Positions 28,853 through 38,222 are shown, counted from the stretch's first letter. The stretch is 64,000 nt of DNA from Candidatus Aminicenantota bacterium (GCA_011773465.1 WVXO01000012.1:2368-66367), one strand, 5' to 3'. The notes: generated by a model not told the origin, from the sequence alone. A program made the numbers and translations.

Positions 28853-29027
28853 GATAGGTTTGATAAATCAAATTCCTACATTACAAAAGGTGGGCTTGAT
28901 AAATCAAGCCCCTACACAAAATGAATTATGCTCCTACACAAGATAAATCAAGCCCCTACATAAAACGAATAAAGATCCTACATAAGATAAATCATGCCCT
29001 TGCACAAAATGAATCATGCCCTTGCAG
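28853..29027 (-). repeat. REP-like cluster, reverse orientation, with 44-bp higher-order repeat of half-units
   Basis: aaggtgggcttgataaatcaagcccctacacaaaat followed by alternating 25- and 19-bp truncated units. Confidence 0.85.
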
Positions 29028-29112
29028 AATTGGATATTCTCTGACTAATTACCCTGCTACGAAGGGATTATCGCCAAAATCTATTTTTCAAACAGCAAGG
29101 CTTATCTTTAGG

Positions 29113-29997
29113 TTAGGGAACTTGCCTGGCATTAGATCCATCCACCTTGATCCTCTCTTCCAAAATCGGGATAATCTCCGGCGAAAGGAGAAAGCCTTCG
29201 ATCTTCCGGGCCAAATTGTGCGCAGGAATGTCAGGCTTAAAAGGGGAAATAAGATCCTCGGCCAATCTCTTCTTCTGAATCTCAAACTCTGGATCATCTA
29301 GTCTTCTTGTCTCGTCATACACGGCTTGAATATGACTTTTCATCTCTTCTTCATCGATATCAACCCAAAGGGGAACATGAATTTTCATCGCTTCTAATGT
29401 TCTACTCAAAATTTCCTCTTTTCTTGTTTGGTACAAACGGGAAGGAATACGCCTGATCCTTTCTAAGCTTCTTATCTGGCCTTTGTAATTACTGGCTTGG
29501 CCTATACGCGCCTCTCCTTTAGGAGGAATGATGCAGGGGATAAACTCTTGAAGCTGAAAAATTTGATGGGATTCAAGTCCTTCTTCAATTTGTCTGGCTA
29601 AATCCCTTACACTTTCCTGCATCTCTAATCTTGCTTTCTTTATCTCTTTATCAAGACGGCGATAGTTCTGGACCACATCAGGAGGAATCTCTTTTCTCTC
29701 GCCAAGGTAACTCTTAATCTCTTTGAGAGACTCCTCCATCTTGTCCTGCTGGTAGAGGAGGGTAGCTATAAACCTTTCCCTCAATTTTTTGCTCTCTTCG
29801 GCACTTCTTAGAATCATTTCCATCTGCTCCTGCGTGAGATCTAAGCCGTTGATCAGGTTAAGCAACCTAATTTCCCTTTGCAGCTGCTCAGCTTTTTCTA
29901 ACTTTTCTGCAGGAAACTTCGTAGGGCCCCCAAAAAGACCTATATTCAAAAAGAAAACCATTACCAGCCAAGAAATCAAAATTTTTTCCTTTTCCAT
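29113..29997 (-). CDS. Hypothetical periplasmic helical protein
   Basis: Intact ORF with signal-like N-terminus and charged helical composition; no confident family. Confidence 0.5.
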   Translation of the reverse strand: MEKEKILISWLVMVFFLNIGLFGGPTKFPAEKLEKAEQLQREIRLLNLINGLDLTQEQMEMILRSAEESKKLRERFIATLLYQQDKMEESLKEIKSYLGERKEIPPDVVQNYRRLDKEIKKARLEMQESVRDLARQIEEGLESHQIFQLQEFIPCIIPPKGEARIGQASNYKGQIRSLERIRRIPSRLYQTRKEEILSRTLEAMKIHVPLWVDIDEEEMKSHIQAVYDETRRLDDPEFEIQKKRLAEDLISPFKPDIPAHNLARKIEGFLLSPEIIPILEERIKVDGSNARQVP

Positions 29998-30063
29998 GTC
30001 AACCTCCTAATAATTAGACAAAAAATAGAAAGAATTCTTTGTCTTAGTTCCCCTGAATAAAAT

Positions 30064-30669
30064 TTAGAAAGAAAGTCCTATTTCCCTGAGAATGGCTTCA
30101 AGGTCGGTTTGAGGCCCCATGTGGATAGCGTTTATTCCTAGTTTTTCGGCTGCTTCGATATTCTCTTCTCTATCATCGATAAAGACGCATTCCTTTGCCG
30201 GAAACCCAGCCCTCTCCAAAGCTTTTCTGAAGATTTGTGGATGGGGCTTCATAAATCCAACCTCGAAGGACAGGACATATTCATCAAAAATCAAGATTTC
30301 AGGAAATTTCTTTTTAATGAAGCCATAGCGCATAATATCTGTGTTGGAAAGCAAGACAAGCCTGTAATTTCTCTTCAACCTTTTCATGATTTGAAGCACA
30401 GGTGGATTAAGAGAAAAGACATCGTTATAGATAGAGAAGAAGGTATCGTAATCTATGCGGGCTTCTAGTTCTTGTATGACTCGTGTATGAAAATCCTGGG
30501 GAGTTATCTCTCCTTTATCGAAGAACTCAACAAGGTCAAAATGAGCAGAGGCCAATTCTCGAATCTCTTCTTTTGAATAGGGAGAATAATTTGCAATCTT
30601 TTCGAAGAAAATATTATTGTCGAAAAAAATAATCACCTTGCCCAGATCAGAAAACACACACCGAATCAT
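30064..30669 (-). CDS. HAD family hydrolase
   Basis: CVFSDLGKVIIFFDN; LVLLSNTD; GFMKPHPQIFRKAL; CVFIDDREENIEAAEKLGI. Confidence 0.88.
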   Translation of the reverse strand: MIRCVFSDLGKVIIFFDNNIFFEKIANYSPYSKEEIRELASAHFDLVEFFDKGEITPQDFHTRVIQELEARIDYDTFFSIYNDVFSLNPPVLQIMKRLKRNYRLVLLSNTDIMRYGFIKKKFPEILIFDEYVLSFEVGFMKPHPQIFRKALERAGFPAKECVFIDDREENIEAAEKLGINAIHMGPQTDLEAILREIGLSF

Positions 30670-30784
30670 AGAATCACATCTTCCTCAAAGATGGGAGAGA
30701 GATTTTATAACAGAAACAAGGAAGGGAAGCAATATTTTGTGTCTGGGCTAGTTTATATGTGGGATTCCTTGAAGAGGCCTTGCC

Positions 30785-32095
30785 TCAATCTCCGGCCTGG
30801 GCAAGTTTTGTGGGAAGTTCAATTCCTGCTTTCTCTCTCTTATCAGCAAATTTCAGCAATAGAGAAAAGACAAGCCCAACAAAGCCCAAGCAAGCAAACA
30901 TGATCATCGTATTCGTGAATTCTCCTCCCGAAAGATCCCTTATTTTTCCCGCAAACCAGGGGAAAATCGTTAATCCGATATTCTGGATGCAGGTCATCAT
31001 GCCAAAAGCTGTACCCAGTCGCCTCTCCTCTACCATGATAGGTATCACAGGCCAGAGAGCCGCTGGGACCAAAGAGAAGGATATCCCTATCATGATCATG
31101 GGAATAACAGGATGAATATAGGTAAGCCCCAGCATTGAATGAGCGGGGACAAGCAATAGAGAGCCAAAAATCATCATGATTCCCCTTTTGCCGATTTTAT
31201 CCACGAGAAGTCCCAAAAGAGGCGTGAAAATCATGGAGGCTGTAAAAATCATAGACGTGTAACGGCCCCCCAGAACAGCACTAAACCCGAATTTCGTCTG
31301 GAGTAATAAGGTTGAAAAAGCTGTAAAAGGGAAAATTGCAGAGTAAAAGGTCATGCAAAGCAGGCAAACAAACCAGTAAGAAGTCCTAAATCTATAAATA
31401 TCTTGAAAAGAGAATTTTTCTGCTTCACTCTCTTTTTTCTCTTTCTTAAAATACTTTTCTTTGGACTTATCTATGCCTGAATAAACCAAGAAGAGAGTGA
31501 AGCTTACAAACATGATCACTGCCGATACCCAGATTGCCATTCGCCAGGAGCCGCTCCATTCTTGAATGTTAGCTGCAGAATTAAAGGCAGCAATAGTGCC
31601 AAGCCTGGCAATGGTTATGAGCATCCCAAAAGCAAAAGCAAGTTCTTTTCCTTTAAACCATCTGGAGAGAATTTTATCCATGGTTATGATGAGAGATTCT
31701 GAACCCAGGCCATATATAAATCTTCCTAGAAGCATTATCAAGAAAGTGGAGCCTGATGCTGTTATAATTACTCCGATAGCACAAAGAGCCGCAAATATTG
31801 TACCTGCTTTTCTGATACCGATTATGTCCAGAAAAATGCCTCCCAGAAGGACCATGATTATATTGGGAAGTGAATATACGCTGAAGAATAGCCCGAACTC
31901 TGCACTACTTATTCCCATTCCTTTTATGATAAAATCTGCAACAGGGCTTACCGCATCATAGGCATAATAGGAGCCAAAAATCACTAAACCCATCAACACC
32001 AGGATGAGCCATCTTAGTTTGAGGACCGTTTCTTTTGTCTTCTCGGCCATCGTCTCTCCTTTTTTCCCTTTGAGAATCCTCAAGATGAATCTCAA
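30785..32095 (-). CDS. MFS transporter
   Basis: About 12 hydrophobic segments; FIYGLGSESLIITMDKILSRWFKGKELAFAFG. Confidence 0.88.
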   Translation of the reverse strand: MRFILRILKGKKGETMAEKTKETVLKLRWLILVLMGLVIFGSYYAYDAVSPVADFIIKGMGISSAEFGLFFSVYSLPNIIMVLLGGIFLDIIGIRKAGTIFAALCAIGVIITASGSTFLIMLLGRFIYGLGSESLIITMDKILSRWFKGKELAFAFGMLITIARLGTIAAFNSAANIQEWSGSWRMAIWVSAVIMFVSFTLFLVYSGIDKSKEKYFKKEKKESEAEKFSFQDIYRFRTSYWFVCLLCMTFYSAIFPFTAFSTLLLQTKFGFSAVLGGRYTSMIFTASMIFTPLLGLLVDKIGKRGIMMIFGSLLLVPAHSMLGLTYIHPVIPMIMIGISFSLVPAALWPVIPIMVEERRLGTAFGMMTCIQNIGLTIFPWFAGKIRDLSGGEFTNTMIMFACLGFVGLVFSLLLKFADKREKAGIELPTKLAQAGD

Positions 32096-32240
32096 AGGGC
32101 TTTTATGAATTTCAAAGGCGTTCGATTTGTCAAAAGTGAATCAATAAATTTTCCCTCGAATGCCTTAGAAAAATATGATAATAAAAAGAAGGTGTCAAGA
32201 TTTTTTTCTTTAATTATCAGAATATGAATCTAGACAGACC

Positions 32241-32588
32241 ATGAAGATTTGCCCTTACTGCAACAGTTCAATTCCAGAAAAGGAAGAAAAATGCCCTTCC
32301 TGTGGCGCAGCCTACTGGGAACCAGAACAGGATAAATTAGAAAAGACAGTTGAAACGCAAGAAAGCGAAGAAGGGCGGGGCTGTCTTTCTCTTTTTCTCG
32401 TGCCTCTTTTTCTCGCGATTGGAGTAGCCGCCCTTTTAATCGCAGCTGGATTTGCCGTTAACCTTGTGGTCCATTTTGAAAGCAACCAAGTTAAAATCAT
32501 TTGGATTGGTTCTTCTCTCCTTGCGGGAATTGCCATATATCTTTTGCTTTCAAAAATCAAAAAGCAAAGGGAGAGGAAGAGTACATAG
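32241..32588 (+). CDS. Zinc-ribbon membrane protein
   Basis: MKICPYCNSSIPEKEEKCPSCGAAYW followed by two TM segments. Confidence 0.75.
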   Translation: MKICPYCNSSIPEKEEKCPSCGAAYWEPEQDKLEKTVETQESEEGRGCLSLFLVPLFLAIGVAALLIAAGFAVNLVVHFESNQVKIIWIGSSLLAGIAIYLLLSKIKKQRERKST

Positions 32589-32792
32589 CTGAGCAAAGGA
32601 TAGAGGCAATAAAATGGATAGATGTGAACAATGGAAAGACATGAGTTGGGGACAGATATAAGTAGCAAGCAGCAAGAAAGAAATGGACTATCGTTTTAAA
32701 TTGGGCTATCGTTTCAAAATGAACCTGGTTTGACCTCTCTACAAAAGATCTATTCTAATGAAAAAATTTATTGAAGGAAGGAGAAAAAATCC

Positions 32793-34493
32793 ATGGAAAC
32801 TTTAAGAAAAAAGAAAGGGTCCTCCGCGGTCTTGGTTTTTATCGCCATAGCTTCTGTTTTTCTTCTGATTATAGTTGGAGCCTTTGTTCTGTACCATATC
32901 AAAGGAAAGAGAATAACAACGAAAGATATCGCTGCAAGTGAAAAGGTGATCGGGCTCGAATTCACCTCCAAAGAAAGAAAATTGATGCTGGATGACGTAA
33001 GGAGAAATCTTTCGACGTACGAGGAGCTGAGAAAGATTTCCCTCCAAAACAGCGTCCCTCCAGCCCTTCTCTTTAATCCTGTCATACCTGGGATGCATTT
33101 AGATAAAGACCGGAAGCCTTCAAAAATACCAGAGGCGTCAGGCGTTCAAGTGCCTTCGAATTTTGAAGATTTAGCCTTTTATTCGGTAACAGAACTAGCA
33201 CAGCTGATCAAATCGCGGAAGATAACTTCCACCGAGCTTACAAAGCTTTATCTCGAACGCCTTAAGAAATTTGGCCCCCGCTTGGAATGTGTTATCACCT
33301 TGACTGAAGAATTGGCTTTAGCTCAGGCAAAGCAGGCTGACGAGGAGATAGCTTCAGGCCGCTACAGAGGACCTCTTCACGGCATCCCCTGGGGAGCAAA
33401 AGACCTACTATCTACAAAGGGAATAAAGACAACCTGGGGAGCCATGCCTTACAAAGACCAAATCATAGATGTGGATGCCACTGTGGTTAAGCGACTTGAA
33501 GAAGCAGGAGCAGTGCTTGTGGCCAAACTTACGATGGGGGCCTTGGCTTGGGGAGATGTCTGGTTTGACGGAAAAACAAAAAATCCCTGGAATCCAGAAC
33601 AAGGTTCGAGCGGCTCGTCTGCTGGTTCGGCCGCTGCAACGGCTGCTGGCCTTGTTGGATTCTCCATCGGTACGGAAACCTGGGGTTCGATTGTCTCCCC
33701 TTCTACAAGATGCGGTGTAACCGGACTGCGCCCGACTTTCGGCCGCGTGAGCCGCTACGGGGCCATGGCTTTAAGCTGGAGCATGGACAAGATCGGCCCC
33801 ATCTGTCGCTCTGTTGAAGATTGTTCTCTGGTTTTCAATGCGATATACGGCCCCGATGGAAAAGACTTTACCGTGGTCAACCTCCCCTTTAACTGGGATC
33901 CGTCGCTTGATCTCAAGGATATCCGTATAGGCTACCTGAAAAAGGTCTTTGAAAGAAAATACAGAAACCAGAAAAACGACGAAGCTTCGCTCGAAGCCGT
34001 GCGTTCTCTAGGAGTGGAACTTGTACCTTTTGATCTTCCTGAACTTCCGGTTAACGCCCTTTCTTTTATCCTGAATGCAGAGGCCGCAGCAGCCTTCGAT
34101 GAGCTCACAAGAAGTAACAGGGATGATTTGATGGTTAGACAGATAAAGCAAGCCTGGCCCAACACCTTCCGGCAGGCAAGACTCATTCCGGCAGTGGAAT
34201 ATATCCAGGCTAACCGCGTCAGGACTCTCCTCATGGAGGAGATGGCCGAGAAGATGAAAGGAATAGATGTATATATCGCTCCCTCCTTCGGAGGGAACAA
34301 CCTCCTTTTAACAAATCTCACCGGACATCCTGCAGTCGTTGTACCCAACGGATTTGGTGAGAAGGGAAGTCCGACTTCTATTTCTTTTATCGGGAATCTC
34401 TTTGAAGAGGCCAAAACTCTAAGGGTAGCCAAAGCCTTCCAAGATGTAACGGGCTTTCACCGCAAACATCCTGACCTCGAAAAGAATTTCTAA
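32793..34493 (+). CDS. Amidase (amidase-signature family), membrane-anchored/secreted
   Basis: GPLHGIPWGAKDLLSTKGIKTTWG; QGSSGSSAGSAAATAAGLVGFSIGTETWGSIVSPSTRCGVTGLRPTFGRVSRYG. Confidence 0.92.
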   Translation: METLRKKKGSSAVLVFIAIASVFLLIIVGAFVLYHIKGKRITTKDIAASEKVIGLEFTSKERKLMLDDVRRNLSTYEELRKISLQNSVPPALLFNPVIPGMHLDKDRKPSKIPEASGVQVPSNFEDLAFYSVTELAQLIKSRKITSTELTKLYLERLKKFGPRLECVITLTEELALAQAKQADEEIASGRYRGPLHGIPWGAKDLLSTKGIKTTWGAMPYKDQIIDVDATVVKRLEEAGAVLVAKLTMGALAWGDVWFDGKTKNPWNPEQGSSGSSAGSAAATAAGLVGFSIGTETWGSIVSPSTRCGVTGLRPTFGRVSRYGAMALSWSMDKIGPICRSVEDCSLVFNAIYGPDGKDFTVVNLPFNWDPSLDLKDIRIGYLKKVFERKYRNQKNDEASLEAVRSLGVELVPFDLPELPVNALSFILNAEAAAAFDELTRSNRDDLMVRQIKQAWPNTFRQARLIPAVEYIQANRVRTLLMEEMAEKMKGIDVYIAPSFGGNNLLLTNLTGHPAVVVPNGFGEKGSPTSISFIGNLFEEAKTLRVAKAFQDVTGFHRKHPDLEKNF

Positions 34494-34525
34494 ATGATTT
34501 TAATTCGAGTGTATAATAATATTAT

Positions 34526-35278
34526 TCAGAAAAGGCCATTAAAAAGAACATCGGCATGGAAGAGCTCTCGAGTCCTTCGCCTGACTCTCCACTCTACTGT
34601 ATCTTTTACAGTGAAATAAAACCAGAGCTTATCAAAAAATCTTAACTTTTTTATGTAATACTGAGAAAAATCTGTGAAGTTATCGACAATGATACTTCCG
34701 ACTTCATTGTCTTTCTCGTCAAGAACAATAATCCTGAAGATTTCTTTCTCCTCCTCCCCTTCTGTTACTGTTTCTGTCTCCAGCTTTCCATATATCTTTG
34801 CTTTTTCTATTCCTTCCCATCCCTCTTTTTTATCGAAGGAAAGGGTTTTTATGACATGAAATTCATTTCTTGCTTCTAGGTCCAAGTAATCATCCATTAC
34901 GAATTCTTCTGTTCTAATAAAAATGCTCATCCAATTTCTCCCTGACTCTTTAACTTCGATATCATTCGCTATTAAAATGGACGGCCTTTCAGGGGAAAAC
35001 GCTCCTTTGCCTCTTACCTCTTTGCCGACAAGTGTACTAGCATCACCTGACTCTAGGGGTCCTTGAACAATGATGTCAAATCCACTGGCTTCGGGAATAA
35101 AAAGATACCTTCCAACACCGACATTGACAACACCTTCAAACTCAATAATGCCTTCTTTAGCCACCAAGCCCTCTTCCCCCAAAGCCATCTTTTCTCCTGC
35201 TTTTTTCTTGCAGGAAATACTTCCTCCAATCACCAATAAAAGCGCTAATAAGCTAAGACTAAGAGTCCGGACGATCAT
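34526..35278 (-). CDS. Hypothetical lipoprotein
   Basis: ORF 34526..35326; internal start MIVRTLSLSLLALLLVIGGSISC gives a lipobox. Confidence 0.6.
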   Translation of the reverse strand: MIVRTLSLSLLALLLVIGGSISCKKKAGEKMALGEEGLVAKEGIIEFEGVVNVGVGRYLFIPEASGFDIIVQGPLESGDASTLVGKEVRGKGAFSPERPSILIANDIEVKESGRNWMSIFIRTEEFVMDDYLDLEARNEFHVIKTLSFDKKEGWEGIEKAKIYGKLETETVTEGEEEKEIFRIIVLDEKDNEVGSIIVDNFTDFSQYYIKKLRFFDKLWFYFTVKDTVEWRVRRRTRELFHADVLFNGLF

Positions 35279-35485
35279 CTCCTGCTTACTTTTTCCTTCA
35301 GTTGATACCGATATCCTAATAGCCATAACTCATACCTCCAAATCTTTAATCATTCTCCAAAATGGTAATTAATCGGGAGCGAAAAATCTCCTCTTTATTA
35401 AATAAAAAAATCCTTTCTCTGGATTTAATTTATCGTATTTTATACCACTGAAAAAGACAAAAGTAAAGAAGAAAATTCAATATGT

Positions 35486-35503
35486 AAAAGGGGACAGGCT
35501 ACT
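35486..35503 (+). repeat. Solo arm AAAAGGGGACAGGCTACT of the 20932-21023 element
   Basis: Direct match to the reverse complement of the right arm there, apart from one position (GGGGAC vs GGAGAC). Confidence 0.55.
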
Positions 35504-35536
35504 CCACGAGAGCCACATCTTCAATAACTATCGCTC

Positions 35537-36061
35537 TTAAAAATTCCAGTCTCTTCTCCAAAAACGGTGAAATCTTTGCCGGAAAAAACCACGCCTGAAA
35601 AATCCTTTCCGTCCCATGAATCTGTCTCTCCTCCAACCTATTCGCTTCTTATACTTTTCCAGCTTTTCCCACTGTTCGGGAGTCAGCATCTTTTTTATTT
35701 CTTTTCTGTGCTGGATAGACTTTTTAAAACGATCCGATCGAAATTTCGCTTGCTTGTCATAAATTTCCAGGATTTTTTTCTCGTTGGCTTCTGGATCGCG
35801 CATCAACTCTCTGAGCTCTTTCCGAACTGCCCGCATGTTCTTCATTGACTCTTTTCTCTCCTCCTGCCGCTTCTTTCTGAACTCCTCCAATTTCGATTTC
35901 TGATCAGGAGTCAAATCGAGAAATTCCTCCCAGGTAGAAGGAAAATCCCGGGATACTTCCTTTTCGGGTTTCTTCGCTTCTTGACTATGGGCGCTTGGAG
36001 GGAAAATAGCAAAACTTAAGAAAAAAAGAATCAAGGTCATAAACAGGACATGTCTTTTCAT
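35537..36061 (-). CDS. Spy/CpxP-like LTxxQ-motif periplasmic protein
   Basis: Start MKRHVLFMTLILFFLSFAIFPPSAHS; FLDLTPDQKSKLEEFRKKRQEERKES; MLTPEQWEKLEKYKKR. Confidence 0.7.
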   Translation of the reverse strand: MKRHVLFMTLILFFLSFAIFPPSAHSQEAKKPEKEVSRDFPSTWEEFLDLTPDQKSKLEEFRKKRQEERKESMKNMRAVRKELRELMRDPEANEKKILEIYDKQAKFRSDRFKKSIQHRKEIKKMLTPEQWEKLEKYKKRIGWRRDRFMGRKGFFRRGFFRQRFHRFWRRDWNF

Positions 36062-36143
36062 TTTAAACCTCCTTAATGTTTTCTCAGATTTTTTAGACAA
36101 CAAGAAAACTAAATCCTTGGCTAGCATGGAGGTATAATTAATC

Positions 36144-36331
36144 TGTATGGATTTGATTTATCGAACCCCATCTTTTGATCATGCAAATGCAGAGGCCTGA
36201 TGAATCAACCCTTTATCGTATATATAAGGTGGGCTTGATAAATCAAGCCCCTACGAACAATAAGAAAGTGGGATTGATTTAACAAGCCCCTGCGAGCAAT
36301 AAGAAGGAGTGATTGATTTATCAAACCCGCC
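36144..36331. repeat. REP-like cluster, mixed orientation
   Basis: aaggtgggcttgataaatcaagcccctacg plus degenerate relatives. Confidence 0.8.
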
Positions 36332-36529
36332 CTTTTGACTTGATAGACAGGTAGGGACACAAGAGATTGAAAATTTAATAAGATTAAGAGTTAATAAAGA
36401 TCTTAAAATCCAGCCTCTAAGCTGGAGGCTGTAAAAAGCTACTTCTTCCTCAGCTCTTGACCTCCCCTCATTTTTGTGAGGCTCTACTACTTGATTTTCA
36501 GGAGCCTTAAATCAAATCAGGAGAAAATA

Positions 36530-36727
36530 TTATTTCTTTTTCAGGATGGGCATGCCCGTTCTTTCAGTTTCAATAACTTTGTATCCATCAGGAACTGCAT
36601 CTAATGATCCACTCCTCACATCACGGGCAAAAAAGTAGATTCTCTGTACACGACCCCCTTTTAGGTTAACATCCTTAAAATGGAGATAATACTTTACCCC
36701 TTTTGAGTTGGTGAATTCATATGCCAT
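36530..36727 (-). CDS. Small conserved-looking hypothetical protein (65 aa)
   Basis: MAYEFTNSKGVKYYLHFKDVNLKGGRVQRIYFFARDVRSGSLDAVPDGYKVIETERTGMPILKKK; RBS-like GGAGGT upstream. Confidence 0.65.
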   Translation of the reverse strand: MAYEFTNSKGVKYYLHFKDVNLKGGRVQRIYFFARDVRSGSLDAVPDGYKVIETERTGMPILKKK

Positions 36728-36757
36728 TTACTTTACCTCCAATTTTAATATTATTGA

Positions 36758-38050
36758 CTAAAAAATAAAGCCGATGCTTACTCCGATAAGATGGGCAGTT
36801 GTTGAATATGTGCCCAGCCCAAGATTATCTCTAGTCACGGGATGAAGCACGAGACCCCTATTTTCGCTTTCCCTATCCTTGAAAGGCTCATATTGATAGG
36901 CAACATCGATGACAAAGTTACCGCTTTTATAACCAAATCCTCCTGTAAAGGCCAACCGATTTGCATCAGGAAGGATGGGATCCATATATTCAACAGGCTG
37001 GGGCGTTTTATCATAAAGAACTCCGGCCCTCAAAGCAAAATTTTCATTAACCATGTATTGAAAGCCCCCCCGAATGACATAAGAATCCTTCCAATTTTCC
37101 TCGAATGTTTCAGTTTCATCTGGAATAGGTTCAGGATTATCAACTTCGATAACAAATTCTTTGAAGCTGCTCCAGAGGATATAATGAAAATCAGCAGTAA
37201 CAATCAAGCTTTCGGTCAAATTAAAAGCTGCTCCAAATCCGAGTATATGCGGTATATGGAAAGTAGTAGCAACATCTGCTTCAGTGGGTACAAATGGCTG
37301 TAGTGGTAGGGGAATATCTGAATTATCGAGCATCAGGTCTCCTTCAAGATCAAGATCGAATCCTCCGCGCCAGTTGAATCCCAGGGAAAAATTCTCTCCC
37401 CTATAGAGAGCTCCCGCATTCAAGCCAAATGCATCGCCATTCCCTTCTACAGTAATAGGCGCTTCATAGAAAGTACCACTAAGTGGGGGAAGTTCGAGTA
37501 AATTAACACGTTCAAAGGTTAAAGTCGAATAGATGTAAGTAACACCAACTGCTACAGAGAAATTATCGGTGAGCTTGACGGCAACAACAGGATTGAAGAA
37601 AAACGTCTTCATGTCAGCTTCTGTGGAAATATACTTTAGTGCCCACTCTTCAGGCCATTTTGTCCCCAGGCCGTAAGGACTAAAAAAGCCGAAGCCAGCC
37701 GCAATTCTATCATTTATCTTATGGGAAATGTGAAAATTTGAAGGGTAGAACCATTGACTTACCGTTTCTACAGTTGTGGCTAGGTTTGTTAGCTCCAAAG
37801 AGGTGTTGGATGTGATCAAGGTTGTCCCCAGAGAAATCTGGGTTCCATCCAAAAAGGCTATGCCAGCGGGGTTGTGGAAAACGGCTGAAGGGTTGTTGGC
37901 GAGAGCAACAAATGCACCACCCATGGCCATCGCTGCAGCACCGTGCTCATAGATCAGAAAACCTGCACCATGAGATAAAGAACTAAAACCAAAAAACACT
38001 AAAGAAAATATTGCTATTGCAGTGATGTATTTTCTCATTAGAACCTCCAA
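36758..38050 (-). CDS. OmpP1/FadL/TodX family outer-membrane transporter
   Basis: HGAAAMAMGGAFVALANNPSAVFHNPAGIAFLDGTQISLG; FGFFSPYGLGTKWPEEW; C-terminal ...LIGVSIGFIF. Confidence 0.9.
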   Translation of the reverse strand: MEVLMRKYITAIAIFSLVFFGFSSLSHGAGFLIYEHGAAAMAMGGAFVALANNPSAVFHNPAGIAFLDGTQISLGTTLITSNTSLELTNLATTVETVSQWFYPSNFHISHKINDRIAAGFGFFSPYGLGTKWPEEWALKYISTEADMKTFFFNPVVAVKLTDNFSVAVGVTYIYSTLTFERVNLLELPPLSGTFYEAPITVEGNGDAFGLNAGALYRGENFSLGFNWRGGFDLDLEGDLMLDNSDIPLPLQPFVPTEADVATTFHIPHILGFGAAFNLTESLIVTADFHYILWSSFKEFVIEVDNPEPIPDETETFEENWKDSYVIRGGFQYMVNENFALRAGVLYDKTPQPVEYMDPILPDANRLAFTGGFGYKSGNFVIDVAYQYEPFKDRESENRGLVLHPVTRDNLGLGTYSTTAHLIGVSIGFIF

Positions 38051-38125
38051 AAAGATGTATTAAAAACTCCTGCTAAGAGTGCTTTAATATTAGTAACTTT
38101 CTCCAAGTCCTCAGCCTTGTCCAAG

Positions 38126-38154
38126 TATTTATAAAAAACAGGCTATAATGTCAA
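38126..38154 (-). promoter_or_regulatory. Putative sigma70 promoter of the fadL-like gene
   Basis: Reverse strand TTGACA-17-TAAATA. Confidence 0.45.
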
Positions 38155-38194
38155 GATAAAATTTGAAAAAAAATTTAAAATTTTCAATTTTTTC

Positions 38195-38222
38195 TTTACA
38201 TTTATTTTATTTCTTGTATAAT
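38195..38222 (+). promoter_or_regulatory. Putative sigma70 promoter firing away from the fadL-like gene
   Basis: TTTACA-16-TATAAT; no plus-strand gene downstream. Confidence 0.4.

Noticed and set aside
28853-29027. Possible CRISPR array
   Set aside because: Units are degenerate, themselves palindromic, of two alternating lengths, and have no unique uniform spacers; no cas genes nearby. Better explained as REP-like repeats.
28921-29301. 126-aa plus-strand ORF over the REP array
   Set aside because: Its first part translates the repeat array (YAPTQDKSSPYIKRIKILHKI) and the remainder is antisense to 29113-29997; not a credible gene.
36411-36431. Hairpin CAGCCTC-TAAGCTG-GAGGCTG as a novel element
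   Set aside because: Probably an ordinary transcription-termination or read-through structure 3' of the small gene 36530-36727; nothing further to support novelty.
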